The notes beneath the pieces were generated by a model. That model did not search any database. It was not told where the DNA came from and saw only the letters and a program-made list of their open reading frames with translations. Positions 32,039-32,233 of a stretch of 32,233 bases of DNA are shown here, piece by piece (position 1 is the first letter of the stretch; each line of letters opens with the position of its first letter). This stretch comes from JAJUJL01 sp041736465 (GTDB lineage Bacteria; Chloroflexota; Anaerolineae; Anaerolineales; UBA4823): assembly GCA_041736465.1 (NCBI GenBank), contig JBGSTO010000255.1, forward strand, positions 1-32,233, read 5' to 3'. The translations under genes were made by a program, and so were the position numbers.

Positions 32039-32233
32039 ATGGCTTTTCCCATCAATCTGATTGAAGATAACAGCCTGAAGGTCACGCAGGACGGCTTCGA
32101 AGTTCAAGCTCGTCTGCTGTGGTACCGGTCACTGCCATTGTCCTGTGTGGAGAAGGTGAGCCTTTCTGTCGATGGTGAAGTGATCGATCCACAAGCGATC
32201 CGTTTCGGAATCAATGATGCCCTGTATCCATTG
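32039..32233 (+). CDS. C-glycoside deglycosidase beta-subunit-like protein (DUF6379), copy 3, 3' partial
   Basis: ATG at 32039, preceded by AAGGA (32022-32026), opens a frame of 65 codons that runs off the window. The visible part contains LIEDNSLKVTQDGFEVQARL, then WYRSLPLSCVEKVSLSVDGE and FGINDALYPL. It aligns without gaps to copy 1 at 19952, with 30 of 59 residues identical by hand count, and shares the WYRSLPLS core. The complete protein should be about 130 residues. By analogy with copy 1 a TIM-barrel partner gene is expected just to the right of the window. It begins 34 bases after the importer ATPase gene and appears to continue that operon. Confidence 0.82.
   Translation, partial: MAFPINLIEDNSLKVTQDGFEVQARLLWYRSLPLSCVEKVSLSVDGEVIDPQAIRFGINDALYPL

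Noticed and set aside
1..32233. CRISPR array, tRNA, rRNA, insertion sequence or phage genes
   Set aside because: No regularly spaced direct repeats, no cloverleaf or rRNA-like segments, and no transposase or phage protein were recognised.

Overview
The window looks like a chromosomal segment of a heterotrophic, sugar-fermenting bacterium, most plausibly a Chloroflexi/Anaerolineae-type organism. That is an inference from gene style: a giant cyclic beta-glucan synthase-like gene, a family 5 solute-binding lipoprotein with an Ala/Pro/Glu/Thr linker, moderately GC-rich codons, and REP-like 26-base repeats. No rRNA, tRNA or marker gene is present to settle it.

Region 1 (1-9504): a very long gene, cut at its 5' end by the window, for a membrane-bound GT84/GH94 cyclic beta-1,2-glucan synthase-like protein. 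It converges with a CPBP (CAAX-type) membrane protease gene. Region 2 (9628-14064, minus strand): a compact L-rhamnose operon in transcription order DeoR-type regulator, rhamnulokinase (rhaB), rhamnulose-1-phosphate aldolase (rhaD), L-rhamnose isomerase (rhaA), closed by a clear rho-independent terminator. Region 3 (14391-17045, plus strand): xylA-xylB. The rha and xyl operons are divergent, and the gap between them carries two exact-consensus TTGACA-16-TATAAT promoters plus an array of CAATA motifs that may be the DeoR operator.

Region 4 (17473 to the right edge, plus strand) is the most unusual part. Two Gfo/Idh/MocA dehydrogenases are followed by a small protein of the C-glycoside deglycosidase (CGD) beta-subunit type (DUF6379), a TIM-barrel CGD alpha-type protein, an alpha/beta hydrolase, an unrecognised 128-residue protein, a second alpha/beta CGD-type pair in reversed order, an AT-rich GH35/42-like glycosidase (DUF5597 type), and a complete family 5 ABC importer (lipoprotein, two permeases, two ATPases). 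A third beta-type gene starts at 32039 and runs off the window, so the cluster continues. The two TIM-barrel proteins are both 330 residues, and their first two predicted metal ligands (E144, D176) fall at identical positions.

Working model (inference): the importer brings in plant-type glycosides or oligosaccharides, a Gfo/Idh/MocA enzyme oxidises the sugar to a 3-keto form, the CGD-type alpha/beta complexes cleave the C- or O-glycosidic bond by elimination, the hydrolase and glycosidase trim acyl or sugar decorations, and released rhamnose and xylose enter the neighbouring rha and xyl operons. Experimentally known CGD loci usually have one alpha/beta pair. This one has at least two alphas and three betas of two subfamilies plus an unassigned small protein, which makes it a candidate expanded keto-sugar lyase system.
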